Positions 8,936 to 17,140 of a stretch of DNA of 64,000 bases are shown piece by piece. The stretch is from CAYYJR01 sp964472305 (GTDB lineage: Bacteria; Armatimonadota; Hebobacteria; CAIYQO01), in NCBI GenBank assembly GCA_964472305.1, contig CAYYJR010000009.1:1-64000 (forward strand), given 5' to 3'. Each line of letters begins with the position of its first letter. Positions within the stretch are counted from its first letter, which is position 1. A program made the translations under genes and the position numbers. A model generated the notes under the pieces. The model was not told the DNA's origin. It saw nothing but the letters and a program-made list of their open reading frames with translations, and made no database searches.

Positions 8936-8964
8936 AGTGTAACAGGTTTCCAGTATGTTTACAA
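8936..8964 (-). promoter_or_regulatory. Sigma70-type promoter of the sigma-bamA-skp operon
   Basis: On the minus strand, TTGTAA (8959-8964) and TACACT (8936-8941) are separated by 17 bases. Predicted start near 8929 leaves a leader of about 90 bases before ATG 8839. Confidence 0.55.
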
Positions 8965-9110
8965 GGTGATACGTTGCTTCCGGCATGCCCAACCGCCCGG
9001 ATCAATCACCAACAGCGACCCGATCTTCACACCGTAAAGTCCAGTCGATTTGACACGGCACGCGAGAGAAAGTTTTACACGCGGTGCGCGCGTGTTATGC
9101 CGGAGTTTGT

Positions 9111-10142
9111 TCAGCAGATCATCATGCCGGATTGGCAGCACAAGCTGTCCCGCAGCAGACCGGATACCCGCGTTTCACGTCCCAACACGCAGCCGCGCAG
9201 GTGACTGTCCGCCAGGATATGTGCACCTTCCCAGACGATGCTGTCGACTACCATGCTCTGCGCGCCCACCTGCACGCCCGTGCCCAATGCCGTTAACGGC
9301 CCGACCGTGGCCCCGGCTCCGATGTGCACTCCGTTGCCAAGCAGCACCGGCGGGCGCAGCAAGGCATCCCCGGCGATCTGCACACCATCGCCGATCCACA
9401 CGCCGGGCAGCCGCTCATTACTATCGAGCGGAATACGCACGCGACGGGCAAGAATATCACGATGGGCCTGCAGATAGTCTTCCGGCGTGCCGAGGTCAGT
9501 CCAGTAGAATCCCGCGCGGTAGCCGTAGAGCGGAACATTTTCATGTAACAGGCGAGGAAAGATATCTCGCTCCACCGAGCACGGCCCGGCGGGGAAACGG
9601 GCGAGAATCGCGCGGTGCATCATGTAGATGCCGGCATTGATGTCACGACTGCGCGCCAGTTCGCGCGGCGGCTTTTCGGTAAAGGTGCGGATGCGGCCGG
9701 TACCGTCGGTCTCGATCACCCCATACCGGCTAGGATCGTCTACTTCGGTCAATGCGATGGTAATCGCTGCTCCAACGCGGGTATGTTGATCGTACAACGC
9801 CGAGAGATTCAGATTGGTAAAGATGTCGCCGTTAAATATGAAGCACTGTTCGGCGGTAAGATGCGATATACAATTCGCGATCGCGCCGCCGGTGCCCAAT
9901 GGTTGCTCTTCCACCGCAAAGGTGAGTTTCACTCCCAGTTCGCGCCGTGCGAAGTAGTCGATAAACAGTTCGGCGTTATAATGCAGGCTCATCACCACGT
10001 GGTCGATGCCGGCATCGCGCAGCCAGCAGACCGTGCGCTCGATAAACGGAATATTCGCCAGCGGAATGAGCGGTTTGGGAAGCGTCCGCGTTAACGGAAG
10101 CAGGCGTGTGCCGAAGCCGCCCACAAGCAAAATCGCATCCAT
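9111..10142 (-). CDS. Sugar-1-phosphate nucleotidylyltransferase (mannose/glucose/heptose type)
   Basis: A 343-residue NTP-transferase that makes an NDP-sugar from a sugar 1-phosphate. The N-terminal Rossmann-like domain has the signature AILLVGGFGTRLLPLTRTLPKP, and the catalytic GDI motif follows (FNGDIFTNL). After about residue 235 there is a left-handed beta-helix of hexapeptide repeats (GDGVQIAGDALLRPPVLLGN onwards), the arrangement of GDP-mannose pyrophosphorylases and heptose-1-phosphate guanylyltransferases. The substrate cannot be read from sequence. ATG 10142 is preferred over the GTG at 10148; the region upstream is G-rich but without a classical Shine-Dalgarno. It is divergent from alr. 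A heptokinase-like GHMP kinase lies 4.6 kb away, so an HddC-like role is possible. Confidence 0.85.
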   Translation of the reverse strand: MDAILLVGGFGTRLLPLTRTLPKPLIPLANIPFIERTVCWLRDAGIDHVVMSLHYNAELFIDYFARRELGVKLTFAVEEQPLGTGGAIANCISHLTAEQCFIFNGDIFTNLNLSALYDQHTRVGAAITIALTEVDDPSRYGVIETDGTGRIRTFTEKPPRELARSRDINAGIYMMHRAILARFPAGPCSVERDIFPRLLHENVPLYGYRAGFYWTDLGTPEDYLQAHRDILARRVRIPLDSNERLPGVWIGDGVQIAGDALLRPPVLLGNGVHIGAGATVGPLTALGTGVQVGAQSMVVDSIVWEGAHILADSHLRGCVLGRETRVSGLLRDSLCCQSGMMIC

Positions 10143-10381
10143 GACCACCCCCCGCCACGGTGATTGTCCGCAGCATCTCGATTATGCGGAACGGCGAAAT
10201 AGGCACGTGTTCGGGAAGGTGACAGGGTGGGATGCCCGGTTGCACAAACGCGGCTGGTGAGTTGAGAAAGTCGACCAGAGGGATGCGTGAAAAGGAAACG
10301 GCGCCGCGACAGGGAAATGATAGCATGACACCGAGCGGCATACGCCGGGATTTGTGTCTATACGCTGAGAAGGAGTTTACC

Positions 10382-11590
10382 GTGCGTCCAGCCTGGGTTG
10401 AAGTCGATGTTACCGCCATCCGTGACAACGTGCGCGCAATCGACACCTTTGTCGGCACCCGTACCGGTGTGCTCGCGGTGGTGAAGGCGGATGGTTATGG
10501 TCACGGGTTAGTTCCCAGTGCACAAGCGGCGTTACAGGGTGGCGCGGAGATGCTGGGTGTCGCCATTCCGGAGGAAGCGCAGCGGTTGCGCGAAGCAGGC
10601 ATCACTGCGCCGGTACTGATCATGGGGTGCAGCCTGCCGCACCAGGCCGAGCAAATCATCGATCTGGAAGCTTCCGCGGTGGCGAGTTATCCGGAAGCCG
10701 TGCGGGCATTAGCCGACGCGGCGCGAACCCGACGCACTCAGGCGCGGGTGCACGTGAAAATCAATACCGGCATGGGGCGTGTCGGCGTACGTTGGAACGA
10801 AGCAGCGGCCTTTATCCGCCAGGTGGCGTCGATGCCTGGCATCAAATTGGAAGGGCTGATGACCCATTTCGCCACGGCGGACTACGAGGATCAAACCTCG
10901 GCGCTCACCCAGTTGTCGCGTTTCCGCAGCGTACTCGACACGGTGGCCTCCAGCGGCATTCGCCCGCGCTATCGCCACTGCGCCAACAGCGCCGCCATCA
11001 CTTTTCTCAAGGATTCACTCTTCAACCTGGTGCGTCCCGGCCTCATCATTTACGGCATTTCTCCGGTGCCGATGGCCGCGGACATTCCGCCGGAAACCGG
11101 CTACCCGGGCGTGCATCCCCCCACCAAACGGGTCGAATACGCGCGAGAGCGCACCGATGAGACGCGCGACCGCTACATGCCCATTCCGTTGCGTCCGGCG
11201 CTGTCGCTGCGAGCGCAGGTGGTGCAGGTGAACCGCCTGCCGGCTGGCGACGCGGTGGGATACGGTCTCACGTATCGCACCCAGCGCGACTCGGTGTTCG
11301 CATTGCTGCCATTGGGATATGCCGACGGGCTGGCGCGCGCGCTGTCCAACCGCGGGTGGGCGCTGGTAAGCGGCCACCGGGCGCCCATTGCCGGTCGCGT
11401 GAGCATGGATCAGACGCTGATCGACGTGACGGATATTCCGGGGGTGAAGGTTGGTGATGTGGCGACTCTTATTGGGGAACAGGACGGCGCGCGCATCACG
11501 GCGTGGGAGGTCGGCCTGGCGATGGGCAGCATTGCCTATGAGGTATTGACCGGTCTGGGTCCGCGCCTGCCGCGGGTATATCAACAGTAA
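10382..11590 (+). CDS. alr: Alanine racemase
   Basis: A 402-residue PLP-dependent racemase that converts L-alanine to D-alanine for peptidoglycan. The PLP lysine is K35 in VVKADGYGHG. The second-domain tyrosine region is present (GYGLTY, GRVSMDQTLIDVTDIP). GTG 10382 is chosen because AAGGAG (10370-10375) sits 6 bases upstream and the protein then starts with the family sequence VRPAWVEVDVTAIRDN; the frame upstream is spurious. Between the barrel (LVRPGLIIYGISP) and the C-terminal domain (LRPALSLRAQVV) there is an extra stretch of about 35 residues not seen in most Alr proteins. The DUF218 gene follows after 78 bases, and a D-Ala-D-Ala carboxypeptidase lies nearby. Confidence 0.95.
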   Translation: MRPAWVEVDVTAIRDNVRAIDTFVGTRTGVLAVVKADGYGHGLVPSAQAALQGGAEMLGVAIPEEAQRLREAGITAPVLIMGCSLPHQAEQIIDLEASAVASYPEAVRALADAARTRRTQARVHVKINTGMGRVGVRWNEAAAFIRQVASMPGIKLEGLMTHFATADYEDQTSALTQLSRFRSVLDTVASSGIRPRYRHCANSAAITFLKDSLFNLVRPGLIIYGISPVPMAADIPPETGYPGVHPPTKRVEYARERTDETRDRYMPIPLRPALSLRAQVVQVNRLPAGDAVGYGLTYRTQRDSVFALLPLGYADGLARALSNRGWALVSGHRAPIAGRVSMDQTLIDVTDIPGVKVGDVATLIGEQDGARITAWEVGLAMGSIAYEVLTGLGPRLPRVYQQ

Positions 11591-11668
11591 CGGTCAAGTC
11601 GCAATTGCACACAACACGTCGTACAAACACGGTCACACGCATAACGATTTACCGCGCATGGAGTGCAT

Positions 11669-12316
11669 ATGGCTGCCGACCTGCCCGATCAACCTGCCCA
11701 ATCCGAGGTATTCACCGCTCCTCCCGTCTCGACACTGTGGCGGCGCGTGCTTGGCTGGTGCTGCCTGCTGACACTGGTGGGATTGATCGGACTGGGGGTG
11801 TTTCTCGACTGCTTTGGCCGGGTGGACCGCGCGCAGCCGGCACAGGCTATCGTGGTGCTGGGCGCGGGTATCCTGCCCGACGGCCAGCCGGGCGACAGCC
11901 TGTGCGCGCGCACACGGCAGGCGGTGGCACTCTACCATCGCAAATTGGCGCCAGTGCTCATCTTCACCGGCGGACAAGGCGATTTTGGGCGCCCGGAGTC
12001 GATCATCGCGTCGGAGATGGCACTAGCGCAAGGTGTGCCGGCAACGGCGCTGTTGCTTGAACAGCGCTCGACCAGCACGCGCGAGAATATACGCAACGCG
12101 GCGGAGATCTGCCACGCACACGGGTGGACGCGTGTGATTGTCGTGAGCGATCCGTATCATCTGTGGCGCGCCCGGCACGAATGCGCGCAGGCGAGCCTGG
12201 TCGCCTACCCCAGTCCGGCGTTCACCTGTCTGCGCAGCCGCCACCTTGGTATGCGCTTGCTCTGGACCGCGCGGGAAACGCTGCTGGTGATCAGAGATCG
12301 GTTGCTGCCCGGATAA
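11669..12316 (+). CDS. DUF218 (YdcF/SanA-like) membrane-anchored protein
   Basis: A 215-residue protein with one transmembrane helix near residues 28-50 (LGWCCLLTLVGLIGLGVFLD) and a DUF218 domain after it. Family motifs are seen: AIVVLGAGILPDG, the acidic/hydroxyl cluster STSTRENIRNA, and VIVVSDPYHLWRA. DUF218 proteins (SanA, ElyC, YdcF) act in envelope integrity and lipid-carrier metabolism, but the reaction is not settled. ATG 11669 has GGAG (11660-11663) 5 bases upstream. It follows alr on the same strand and converges on the PBP4-type gene, with only 5 bases between the two stops, so the context supports a cell-envelope role. Confidence 0.85.
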   Translation: MAADLPDQPAQSEVFTAPPVSTLWRRVLGWCCLLTLVGLIGLGVFLDCFGRVDRAQPAQAIVVLGAGILPDGQPGDSLCARTRQAVALYHRKLAPVLIFTGGQGDFGRPESIIASEMALAQGVPATALLLEQRSTSTRENIRNAAEICHAHGWTRVIVVSDPYHLWRARHECAQASLVAYPSPAFTCLRSRHLGMRLLWTARETLLVIRDRLLPG

Positions 12317-12321
12317 GGGCT

Positions 12322-13752
12322 TTACGGGCATGACGCCAGGTCGCACACGATACCGTCCTGCAACTTGCGCGCGACCGCGGCCCCGTTCGCGTAACCATTG
12401 ACGAAGATGATGAAAATCAGGCGCTCACCGCTCTTCGTCGTCACGTAACCCGATAGATTGGATACTCCGCGCATGGTGCCGGTTTTTGCGTGGACATTGC
12501 CGGCGGCGGAGGTAGCGAGCAGGCGTTTTTTCAGCGTACCCAGGCCGGCTTCCGGCAGCGCGCGGTAGAAAAGGCCGTAATTCGGTGAGGTCGCCATATA
12601 AATGAGGAATCGCGCCATCTGAATAGGTGTCAGCCGATTCATACGCGATAAGCCGGAACCATCCACCAGCACGCCGTTATCGTCTCGCATGCCGGAATAT
12701 GCGGCAAAATCCTGCAACATCGCCGAATAGCGCACCCCCAGCGGCTTCTCCAGACTGTAGAGCGAGAGCAATGTCCAGTAGAGTTGCTCGGCGGTGTGGT
12801 TGTCACTCTCCTGCAGCATGAACGCGACTATTTCGCTCACCGGCGCGGATTGATGCTCCAGCAACAATGCGTGCCGCTGCGGATCGACATCGCCGACGGC
12901 GGTGGCGCCGATGGTGAGTCCGGCAGCCTGCAACGCGGTACGGAACTGCTCCGCGGTGAAACGCCGCGGATCGGGGATGCTGATCTTTTCCACCAATTCC
13001 GCTCCCGGCGCCACCTTGCCGGTGATGTGCACGGAATAGCCTTTGGGAATCACCTCCACCGCGCCCGTGCGCACCTTCGTAGAGGTTTTCGCGCGGTTGT
13101 GGATGGTGAAGAGCGTTGTCGCGGGGGTTAGCGTCACCTCGGGACGCGCGCCGACCTTGTCGCCGCGCACGGTGACGGTGACGGCATTACGATTGCACGA
13201 CAGCGCACTCGCCGGCGCGGCATAATACCACGGCAGGTCTGATGCCTCCCAACTGGCACAGCGCAACGGTCCCGGCCGTGGAAAAAACCCGTCATCCAGT
13301 AGTAAGCGACCGCGCACCGCATGAATGGGCGGTCGTCCGGCGGCGGCATCGCCAGCCGCCAACGCCTGTGCCATGGTTTGCAGATCGGCCGGGGAGAGCG
13401 ACGGATCTCCCCCACCCCGCAGGTACAGATTGCCTTGCAGCACGCCATCGACAATGGCGCCGTCGGCAAACAGACGGGTGGTGAAGCGGTATTCCGGCAA
13501 CAGGTATTCCAATGCCAGTACGCCGGTGAAAATTTTCGCATTGGAGGCGGGGATGAACGCGCGGCACTCATTGCGCGCATACCAGATATTTCCATCAGTG
13601 AGTGATTGCACGTAGAGGCCAATCGTCGCTCCCGGCAGGTCGGCGTTGGCGATGTGCTGATCGATGGCAGCGGCCAGGGACGCTGGCGGAGCCGCCCACC
13701 CCCCGGTGATAACCAGCAGCAGCAAAGTGAATAAAAGCAGACAACGCGCCAT
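12322..13752 (-). CDS. dacB: D-alanyl-D-alanine carboxypeptidase/endopeptidase, PBP4 family (S13)
   Basis: A 476-residue penicillin-binding protein that trims or cleaves peptidoglycan stem peptides in the periplasm. It has a signal peptide (to about residue 21, GWA-AP). The three active-site motifs are visible: S70-N-A-K73 (PASNAKIFT), SDN in LQESDNHTAEQ, and KTG in VHAKTGTMRG. The long insert between the first two motifs is typical of class C PBP4. ATG 13752 is preceded by AAGGA at 7 bases. A 6-base inverted repeat (12306-12311 with 12325-12330) overlaps the convergent gene ends. Confidence 0.93.
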   Translation of the reverse strand: MARCLLLFTLLLLVITGGWAAPPASLAAAIDQHIANADLPGATIGLYVQSLTDGNIWYARNECRAFIPASNAKIFTGVLALEYLLPEYRFTTRLFADGAIVDGVLQGNLYLRGGGDPSLSPADLQTMAQALAAGDAAAGRPPIHAVRGRLLLDDGFFPRPGPLRCASWEASDLPWYYAAPASALSCNRNAVTVTVRGDKVGARPEVTLTPATTLFTIHNRAKTSTKVRTGAVEVIPKGYSVHITGKVAPGAELVEKISIPDPRRFTAEQFRTALQAAGLTIGATAVGDVDPQRHALLLEHQSAPVSEIVAFMLQESDNHTAEQLYWTLLSLYSLEKPLGVRYSAMLQDFAAYSGMRDDNGVLVDGSGLSRMNRLTPIQMARFLIYMATSPNYGLFYRALPEAGLGTLKKRLLATSAAGNVHAKTGTMRGVSNLSGYVTTKSGERLIFIIFVNGYANGAAVARKLQDGIVCDLASCP

Positions 13753-13868
13753 GAGTATATCCTTAACCAGTGAAATGGTGCCCGGTGGTGGCAAACCCTA
13801 TCCGTATCCGCGTTGAAAACCGTTCCGATCGATCGGGAATCCGCAGGAGATCTGCACGACAAATGCAT

Positions 13869-14432
13869 TCACCCTCGCGCATCGCCCTTCCGCTCCCGCA
13901 GCAGTTGTTGGACCAGCAGCAAACCGGCAATTGATTTCGCGTCGACGATTTCGCCGTGACGCAACAAGGCATCGATCTCCGCCCAGCTCAGGCATACCAC
14001 CTCGAGATTTTCATCCTCGTCGTGGGGTAGCCGTTCCGGTGTCAATACCTCGGCCAGGAACAGGTGCAGCAACTCCGAGCTGTAACCGGGCGCCAGATAA
14101 ATAGCACCGAGCGCAGTTAATCGTTGCGGACGATACCCCACTTCTTCCATCAACTCACGCGTCACGCAGTCATCTGGGGCTTCGCCGGGTGCAAGACCGC
14201 CGGCAGGGATTTCCAGCAGTGCGCGACCGGCGGCGTGACGCCACTGCCGCACCAGCAGCACATGGTCGGAGTCGATCAGCGGTACCATAGCCACCGCACC
14301 CAGATGCGCCACCACTTCGCGTCGGCTGGTGTGTCCGTTGGACAGTTGCACCGTATCAACGCGAATTGTCAACAGGCGCCCGCGAAAGACGACTTCCGAA
14401 CTCACCGGCTCTTCACGAAGGTGTTCGCTCAT
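13869..14432 (-). CDS. nudF: ADP-ribose pyrophosphatase-like Nudix hydrolase
   Basis: A 187-residue Nudix enzyme expected to split ADP-ribose or another nucleoside diphosphate derivative into AMP and a sugar phosphate. The Nudix box is complete (GGLAPGEAPDDCVTRELMEE then VGY), and the region before it (VVAHLGAVAMVPLIDSDHVLLVRQWR) is typical of the ADP-ribose group, as is the proline-containing segment after the box (LAPGYSSELLHLFLA). ATG 14432 has GGAGG 6 bases upstream. It is divergent from the STN-domain gene, with about 100 bases between starts. Confidence 0.9.
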   Translation of the reverse strand: MSEHLREEPVSSEVVFRGRLLTIRVDTVQLSNGHTSRREVVAHLGAVAMVPLIDSDHVLLVRQWRHAAGRALLEIPAGGLAPGEAPDDCVTRELMEEVGYRPQRLTALGAIYLAPGYSSELLHLFLAEVLTPERLPHDEDENLEVVCLSWAEIDALLRHGEIVDAKSIAGLLLVQQLLRERKGDARG

Positions 14433-14531
14433 CCGTTTCCTCCCATGCGCGGCGCGTAATGGCGCGTCTGCCATCCGCAGGTCGAGCGTAGATCGCGGGA
14501 AACCGGGAAAGCTCGTGGTGAGGACACGATT

Positions 14532-14780
14532 ATGGCCGATCCGGATATCCGTTTCGATCTCAATCTCACCCATGCCGACCTGCGCCTGGCGCTGGATGAC
14601 GTTTTCATCCAGGCCGGCCGGGCATTCATCATCGACGACGTGGTGGAGGGCGAAGTTTCGGTACATGCCGCCGATCTCAGCTTCCGCGACGCGCTCGCGC
14701 TGTTGTTGCCTATCGACTATGAAGCCGTCGAGATCAATGGTCTCTACCACATTCGCCATCAGCGGCAGGCAGCGGCGTAA
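14532..14780 (+). CDS. Stand-alone STN/secretin-N-like domain protein
   Basis: An 82-residue protein consisting almost wholly of one secretin/TonB short N-terminal (STN) type module. The pattern DLNLTHADLRLALDDVFIQ, then AFIIDDVVEGEVSVHAADL, then FRDALALLLPIDYEAVEING, then LYHIR follows the usual beta-alpha-beta order of such domains in PilQ, GspD and FecA-type receptors. Here no secretin barrel follows and there is no signal peptide or membrane helix. ATG 14532 has GAGGA 7 bases upstream. It is divergent from the Nudix gene and converges on the GHMP kinase. A free STN domain could be a binding adaptor or a remnant of a larger secretin; the intact start site argues against a remnant. Assignment is by pattern only. 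Confidence 0.62.
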   Translation: MADPDIRFDLNLTHADLRLALDDVFIQAGRAFIIDDVVEGEVSVHAADLSFRDALALLLPIDYEAVEINGLYHIRHQRQAAA

Positions 14781-14789
14781 TGCCCCGGC

Positions 14790-15809
14790 TCAGGGCGTGA
14801 CGTCCACCTGCACGCCTTCACGCACGATCTGTGCGTCGAGGTAGGTGCAGCCGGCATCTTCCAGCGCGCGCACGACTGCCTGACGCTGTGCGGGGGGAAC
14901 GATGGTCAGCATGCAGCCGCCGCCTCCCGCGCCGCAAATCTTATTCGCCCACGCCCCCGCGCTGCGCGCCGCCGCCATCATGCGCTCGATATCGGGATTG
15001 CTTACGGAATCGGAGAAGCCTTTGCGGTTTTCCCATTCTGCGTTCAGCAATGCCGCGATGACGCGCAGGTCACGTGCCTTGAAGGCGTCGTAGAACTGAA
15101 ATGCGGTATCACTGGCTCGTTTCAGGCACTCGACGGTTTGCGGCACGCGATCGAAGTAGTTGCGAATCTTACTCCAGTTCGTGGTGCCGCTGTGGTGCGT
15201 CATGTTGGTATAGGTTAGCACGACATACTGCTGCAACTCCTGTATAAAGGTGCCGTCGGTATCCAGCGGTTCAACCCAGACATCTTCAATTTCGTAGTGC
15301 ACCGCGTTAATGCCGCCATAGGTGGGCGGATAATAATCCTGCGTACCCGCCGGCATGCCCATCAACTGCGTTTCCAGATTATTGCTCATGCGGATGATGC
15401 GCTGCGGGTCGCGCGGCTGGTCCATATAAGCCAGCACGGCATGCGACAATGCAATGAACAGCGTAGAAGAGGCACCGAGTCCGGACCCCACCGGCGGCAG
15501 TAGCCTGGTCTTCACCTCCAGACCCCCGGCCGGCTTCAGATAACGCAATACGCGGGTGATCAGTGCCAACGCGCCGTCGACAGGCAAATTCGCCACGCCG
15601 CCGTCGCACTCCAGCGAAGCGCCGGTGTCCAGCGAGCGAACGATAATGCGATCGTCGTCGCGCGCGTCGAGCCAGACTTGTGCCCCCATGTTGACGGCGG
15701 CGTTGATGGTGATATTGCCGTCAAAATACAGGTACAACGGAAAGATATCGAGCGTACCGCCACCGAAATCGATTCGTGCGGGAGCAGACGAAGTCACTGA
15801 TCGTTTCAT
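14790..15809 (-). CDS. GHMP family kinase, D-glycero-D-manno-heptose-7-phosphate kinase type
   Basis: A 339-residue sugar kinase. GHMP motif 1 is SSAPARIDFGGGTLD, motif 2 is PPVGSGLGASSTLFIAL (ATP phosphate loop), and motif 3 is KICGAGGGGCML. The combination resembles HddA-type heptokinases and fucokinase-like proteins. The substrate is probably a sugar or sugar phosphate used for cell-surface glycan synthesis. ATG 15809 has no Shine-Dalgarno, but a promoter with -10 TATACT lies 7 bases upstream of the ATG, so the mRNA is probably leaderless. The alternative TTG at 15845 lies within the -35 box of that promoter and is rejected. It converges on the STN gene. Confidence 0.85.
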   Translation of the reverse strand: MKRSVTSSAPARIDFGGGTLDIFPLYLYFDGNITINAAVNMGAQVWLDARDDDRIIVRSLDTGASLECDGGVANLPVDGALALITRVLRYLKPAGGLEVKTRLLPPVGSGLGASSTLFIALSHAVLAYMDQPRDPQRIIRMSNNLETQLMGMPAGTQDYYPPTYGGINAVHYEIEDVWVEPLDTDGTFIQELQQYVVLTYTNMTHHSGTTNWSKIRNYFDRVPQTVECLKRASDTAFQFYDAFKARDLRVIAALLNAEWENRKGFSDSVSNPDIERMMAAARSAGAWANKICGAGGGGCMLTIVPPAQRQAVVRALEDAGCTYLDAQIVREGVQVDVTP

Positions 15810-15816
15810 GTTCGGA

Positions 15817-15845
15817 AGTATATCGGACCGTCGGAGAGGCGTCAA
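15817..15845 (-). promoter_or_regulatory. Promoter of the GHMP kinase, leaderless geometry
   Basis: Minus strand: TTGACG (15840-15845), 17 bases, TATACT (15817-15822). The -10 box ends 7 bases before ATG 15809, so transcription should start at or within a base or two of the start codon. Confidence 0.65.
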
Positions 15846-16026
15846 CGGTCAATGCAGCGAGTCGTCACATCAACTCTATCGAACTCGACGGCAAATCACG
15901 GCCATTTTCAACGACAGGCAGCATGCGTAACGCGGTCACCCGCGGGTTATCACCATCCTGACGGCGTCGCCGATGGAACCGGCGGCGATGCGGAACGCGG
16001 TGGTCTGTCACCGGGAAAGGCCTGTC

Positions 16027-16155
16027 ATGCTGTTTGTACTCATCGGATTGTTGCTGCTGTCACTGCTGGTCGCGTTCATGGTGCGCGCGTCGTGGGCATA
16101 CGGTCTACCCGGTGTGCTGCTCATCATCCTGCTGATCTGGTTGCTCTTCACCTAG
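16027..16155 (+). CDS. Small membrane protein
   Basis: A 42-residue, very hydrophobic protein: one helix near residues 2-20 (FVLIGLLLLSLLVAFMV), a short WAYGLPG turn, and a second helix (VLLIILLIWLLF) to the end. The layout resembles DUF3309-type and other small two-helix membrane proteins, without a known function. AAAGG lies 7 bases before ATG 16027, which favours this start over the longer frame from 15973. Alone between the GHMP kinase and the Rad52-like gene. Confidence 0.55.
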   Translation: MLFVLIGLLLLSLLVAFMVRASWAYGLPGVLLIILLIWLLFT

Positions 16156-16349
16156 CAGTGCCTTTGCGATAGAACTTGTGTTTGCAAATGCCAACCCGCG
16201 GGTAAAAAATATTTACCGGCGGCGCCCAATCGCAGTCTCTTTACCGCTCCTTTCCTGCTACTGACATCGCACGGGCGCCGTCCGGCAACCGGTATCCCTG
16301 ATGACGGTATGAGTGTCTGGAACGTATACGACGAAAGCGAGTATTTGGC

Positions 16350-16985
16350 ATGACCGAAAAGCGCGAATTTAAACCGAATGAGTTTACCATTGCCTTGAAC
16401 GGCAAAGACTACCTGCCCGTGGCGGCGCGTGTAAAGTGGTTCCGCACGGTGCATCCGAACGGCAGCATAGAGACGCAAGAAGTCTGCGTTGACCTGGACC
16501 GCCCGTTTACCAAGGGCGGCGGCAAAGTCTACGGCTACGCACGATTCCACGCCACGGTGCGCGATGCCGAAGGCCGTGTGCTGGGCCAGGGCACCAAGAC
16601 GGAGACGGCCTCCAACTTCTTCGATTACGTCGAAAAGGCTGAGACGGGATCCATTGGTCGCGCACTGGCCGCGTCGGGTTTCGGCACTGAGCTGGATCAG
16701 GACCTGGACGAAGGGCGCGTGGTCGATGCCCCGCGCGAGCGCCGGACGCCGCGCGTGAACCACCCCACCCCGCGCACCGCCGCGCAGCGTCCGAACGGAC
16801 CGATTCTCCTGCAGCCGGATATCATCGAATGGCTGGAACAACAATCCAAACGCGCGGGTTTCGAGACACTGGAAGAGGCGTGCAAAGCGCTGGATTACCC
16901 ATTCGAGAGCGTGCTGACCATCGAAGCCATGCAGCGCAGCATGGATAAAGAGCTCAAGCAGCGCATCACCCTGGCGGCGTCATAA
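16350..16985 (+). CDS. Rad52/DdrA-like single-strand annealing protein family (putative)
   Basis: A 211-residue protein. Residues about 15-115 resemble the core of Rad52/DdrA/Sak-like proteins: a strand-rich start (LPVAARVKWFRTVHPNGSI), a beta hairpin with FHATVRDAEGRVLGQG, and a helix FDYVEKAETGSIGRALAAS followed by GFGT, comparable to the conserved AYEKAETDALKRA helix of Rad52-type annealing proteins. The middle is basic and proline-rich, and residues about 150-205 form a helical C-terminal segment. No phage genes are nearby, so this looks like a chromosomal gene. I see no good Shine-Dalgarno before ATG 16350. It is followed by a strong hairpin. The family call rests on pattern similarity and is tentative. 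Confidence 0.5.
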   Translation: MTEKREFKPNEFTIALNGKDYLPVAARVKWFRTVHPNGSIETQEVCVDLDRPFTKGGGKVYGYARFHATVRDAEGRVLGQGTKTETASNFFDYVEKAETGSIGRALAASGFGTELDQDLDEGRVVDAPRERRTPRVNHPTPRTAAQRPNGPILLQPDIIEWLEQQSKRAGFETLEEACKALDYPFESVLTIEAMQRSMDKELKQRITLAAS

Positions 16986-17017
16986 CGCATCCGAGTGATC
17001 GTGTTCTCTCCGCAGTG

Positions 17018-17056
17018 CGCAACGGGCATATCCCATGATGGTATATGCCCGTTGCG
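17018..17056. terminator. Hairpin terminator after the Rad52-like gene
   Basis: A perfect 14-base inverted repeat (17018-17031 with 17043-17056) with an 11-base loop, followed on the plus strand by TTTA. It starts 33 bases after the stop at 16985 and also lies beyond the 3' end of queG on the other strand. Confidence 0.7.
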
Positions 17057-17140
17057 TTTACCGAACGAGGCACCGGCGTGGAGATACCATTTCCGTCAGT
17101 GCAACGAGGGGCGCCGATCAGCCGTTACGCGGCCGGCAGT

